Part shown: positions 5,623 to 6,794 of the stretch, in pieces
Numbering within the stretch: position 1 is the stretch's first letter
How the letters are laid out: every line of letters starts with the position of its first letter
Origin: Bacteroidota bacterium
GTDB taxonomy: Bacteria; Bacteroidota; Bacteroidia; 2-12-FULL-35-15
DNA: 6,794 nt
Assembly: GCA_026391935.1 (NCBI GenBank)
Contig: JAPLDC010000366.1
Location: 1-6,794, forward strand
Direction of reading: 5' to 3'
Position numbers and translations under genes: made by a program
Notes under the pieces: generated by a model
What the model was told of the DNA's origin: nothing
The model's database searches: none
Seen by the model: the letters and a program-made list of their open reading frames with translations, nothing else

Positions 5623-6576
5623 TTAAAATTTATAGGTTACTCCAATCGCAAAAACTTCTTTGAATTGCAAACGAGGACCTGTGCCATCAACCTTAATACC
5701 ATTGACCTCACGTTTTACAGGAACAGGGATATTGTGATCATAGATCATGTTTGTACTGATGCTTGCAGAAATAAGTTTATTAACTTTCATTGAAAGTAGA
5801 AGCTCCCAATTGACCTGAATGTTTTGAGGGTTGTCCAAATAGTTAGTAAACAATTCTAATTTGGTTGCAAGGTTTACATTTTTCATTATGTCTTTTTTGA
5901 ATGCGATCTTCACATAACCTCCAAACTGACTGTTCATCCTATTACCGTTTTTTACGATAGCGTATACGCCTGCTACACTGTCATATTTTGCAGCTTCAAC
6001 GCCATACGCTCCTGCATCAGCAAGTTTTTGGTCATTTACAAAAACTGTTTTGGAAGTGATTGGAGAAATGAAGGCAGAAAAACTATTGTCCGTTGATTTA
6101 TAATCCAAACCGATCGCACCAATTACATATGCAGGTGCCATAAAATGTGAAACAACGTTTGAATCATCAGGAAGATTATAGCCGTTATCAAACTGACTTT
6201 TGAAATTGACAAGTGCCGAATAATACCAATGATTATAAAATGCATATCGGCCAAGTTTCGAAGTGAAATCGATCTTGTCCTCATTCTTACGAACCTTGTC
6301 TGTGCCTGATTTTAGAAGGCCATAAGCCAGATCAAGATTGTTGTCCCAAGTCCATTTGTCTTTTTTGTAATTAGCGAATAAAGAAGTCAGGGCAGTTGCT
6401 GAAAATGAATTTTCGCCACCTGCAGCCCAATTGGTGAAACTGGATTGCGTTAAGTTTAATCCAATAAGACCACCTTTTTTCCAGTTTTTAGGAGCCGGTT
6501 TTATTGTGTCTATAGTTTGTGCGATAGAATTATTTGCAACAAGGATCACTCCCAGAAAGAATAAATATTTTTTCAT
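5623..6576 (-). CDS. DUF3078 family outer-membrane beta-barrel-like protein
   Basis: The product has 317 residues with a signal peptide (MKKYLFFLGV hydrophobic core, SIA before QT at residue 20). The mature N-terminus carries the DUF3078 signature: W..GG..GLNLTQSSFTNWAAGGENS (32-57), then ANYKKDKWTWDNNLDLAYG (68-86) and KIDFTSKLGRYAF (101-113). Alternating amphipathic strands follow to the end (for example FGGYVKIAFKK, VNLATKLELFTNYL, ISASISTNMIYDH), and the chain ends VTYKF. A C-terminal phenylalanine after a beta strand is typical of outer-membrane barrels. The family is common in Bacteroidota and its function is not established. The ATG is 9 bp after the mscL stop, so the two genes are probably co-transcribed, ending at the hairpin at 5568-5602. 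Stretches such as residues 178-215 probably form an extracellular loop. Confidence 0.9.
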   Translation of the reverse strand: MKKYLFFLGVILVANNSIAQTIDTIKPAPKNWKKGGLIGLNLTQSSFTNWAAGGENSFSATALTSLFANYKKDKWTWDNNLDLAYGLLKSGTDKVRKNEDKIDFTSKLGRYAFYNHWYYSALVNFKSQFDNGYNLPDDSNVVSHFMAPAYVIGAIGLDYKSTDNSFSAFISPITSKTVFVNDQKLADAGAYGVEAAKYDSVAGVYAIVKNGNRMNSQFGGYVKIAFKKDIMKNVNLATKLELFTNYLDNPQNIQVNWELLLSMKVNKLISASISTNMIYDHNIPVPVKREVNGIKVDGTGPRLQFKEVFAIGVTYKF

Positions 6577-6585
6577 AAAATAGTT

Positions 6586-6794
6586 TTATTTTTTTAACAG
6601 ATCACGTATTTCAGTAAGTAGTTGTTCTTGAGTTGGTCCGGAAGGAGCAGCAGCTGCTTCTTTTTTCTTTGCTGCATTTACTCCTTTTATTACAATAAAT
6701 AATGCAAAAGCAACGATGATAAAATTGATTACAGCGGAAAGAAACATTCCGTATTTTACAGAGCCAAGTAAAGTTAGGTCTTGTAAATTAGTTA
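6586..6794 (-). CDS. mscL: Large-conductance mechanosensitive channel MscL, C-terminal part
   Basis: Only the last 68 codons and the TAA stop (6588-6586) lie in the window; the start is beyond base 6794. MscL is a homopentameric inner-membrane channel that opens under membrane tension to release solutes after osmotic downshock. The visible part begins just before the second transmembrane helix: VKYGMFLSAVINFIIVAFALFIVIKGVN (visible residues 12-39) matches TM2 of the family, including the YG.F start and NF.IVAFA core. A KKKE cluster follows, then an alanine/proline linker and the conserved cytoplasmic helix LLTEIRDLLKK at the end. Identification is secure from TM2 and LLTEIRDLL. The DUF3078 gene starts 9 bp downstream, apparently in the same operon. 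The promoter lies outside the window. Confidence 0.96.
   Translation of the reverse strand, partial: TNLQDLTLLGSVKYGMFLSAVINFIIVAFALFIVIKGVNAAKKKEAAAAPSGPTQEQLLTEIRDLLKK

Noticed and set aside
5575..5793. Plus-strand 72-codon open frame opposite the DUF3078 gene
   Set aside because: It begins inside the terminator hairpin, is antisense to a well-supported gene and has no family resemblance.

Overview
The window looks like an AT-rich chromosomal segment from a member of the Bacteroidota (Bacteroidetes), probably near the Chitinophagales/Sphingobacteriales. The evidence is the gene content (DUF3822, DUF3078, a TlpA-type protein with the phylum's signal-peptide style), A-rich start regions without Shine-Dalgarno sequences, and promoter-like TAnnTTTG elements typical of the phylum. 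It carries no mobile element, CRISPR array, tRNA or rRNA that I can see. Most of it is ordinary housekeeping DNA.

Layout. 1-286 (+) is the 3' end of a NUDIX hydrolase gene, which meets 283-1698 (-), an exported TlpA-like thioredoxin-fold protein, with overlapping stop codons. Next is a minus-strand cluster reading right to left: DUF3822 (3786 to 2911), rsmD (2911 to 2366) and coaD (2285 to 1815). A 103-bp divergent gap (3787-3889) separates it from a plus-strand RecD-like helicase/ATPase gene (3890-5113). That gene converges on a small exported protein with a GldM C-terminal-like sequence (5523 to 5122). Upstream of this on the minus strand are a 13-bp-stem terminator (5568-5602), a DUF3078 outer-membrane barrel-like protein (6576 to 5623) and the 3' end of mscL (6586-6794).

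How the genes relate. rsmD (16S rRNA methylation) and coaD (coenzyme A synthesis) are a widely conserved pair. In Bacteroidota, DUF3822 and the RecD-like ATPase commonly sit beside them. mscL and the DUF3078 gene are 9 bp apart and probably one transcript ending at the terminator. The promoter of the small exported gene begins inside that terminator's T-tract.

The main anomaly is in the helicase. Its Walker A, Ia, III, IV, V and VI motifs are all recognisable, but only four residues separate the motif-Ia 'TIH' from motif III 'GDTAQLPPVG'. Homologues have roughly 55-70 residues there, including the Walker B 'DEAS' box. An in-frame deletion has removed motif II, so the product should not hydrolyse ATP normally, unless the junction is an assembly artefact. 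Secondary points are a 13-nt repeat upstream of both coaD and the helicase, a near-leaderless start for DUF3822, and the terminator/promoter overlap. I did not find a convincing new multi-gene system.
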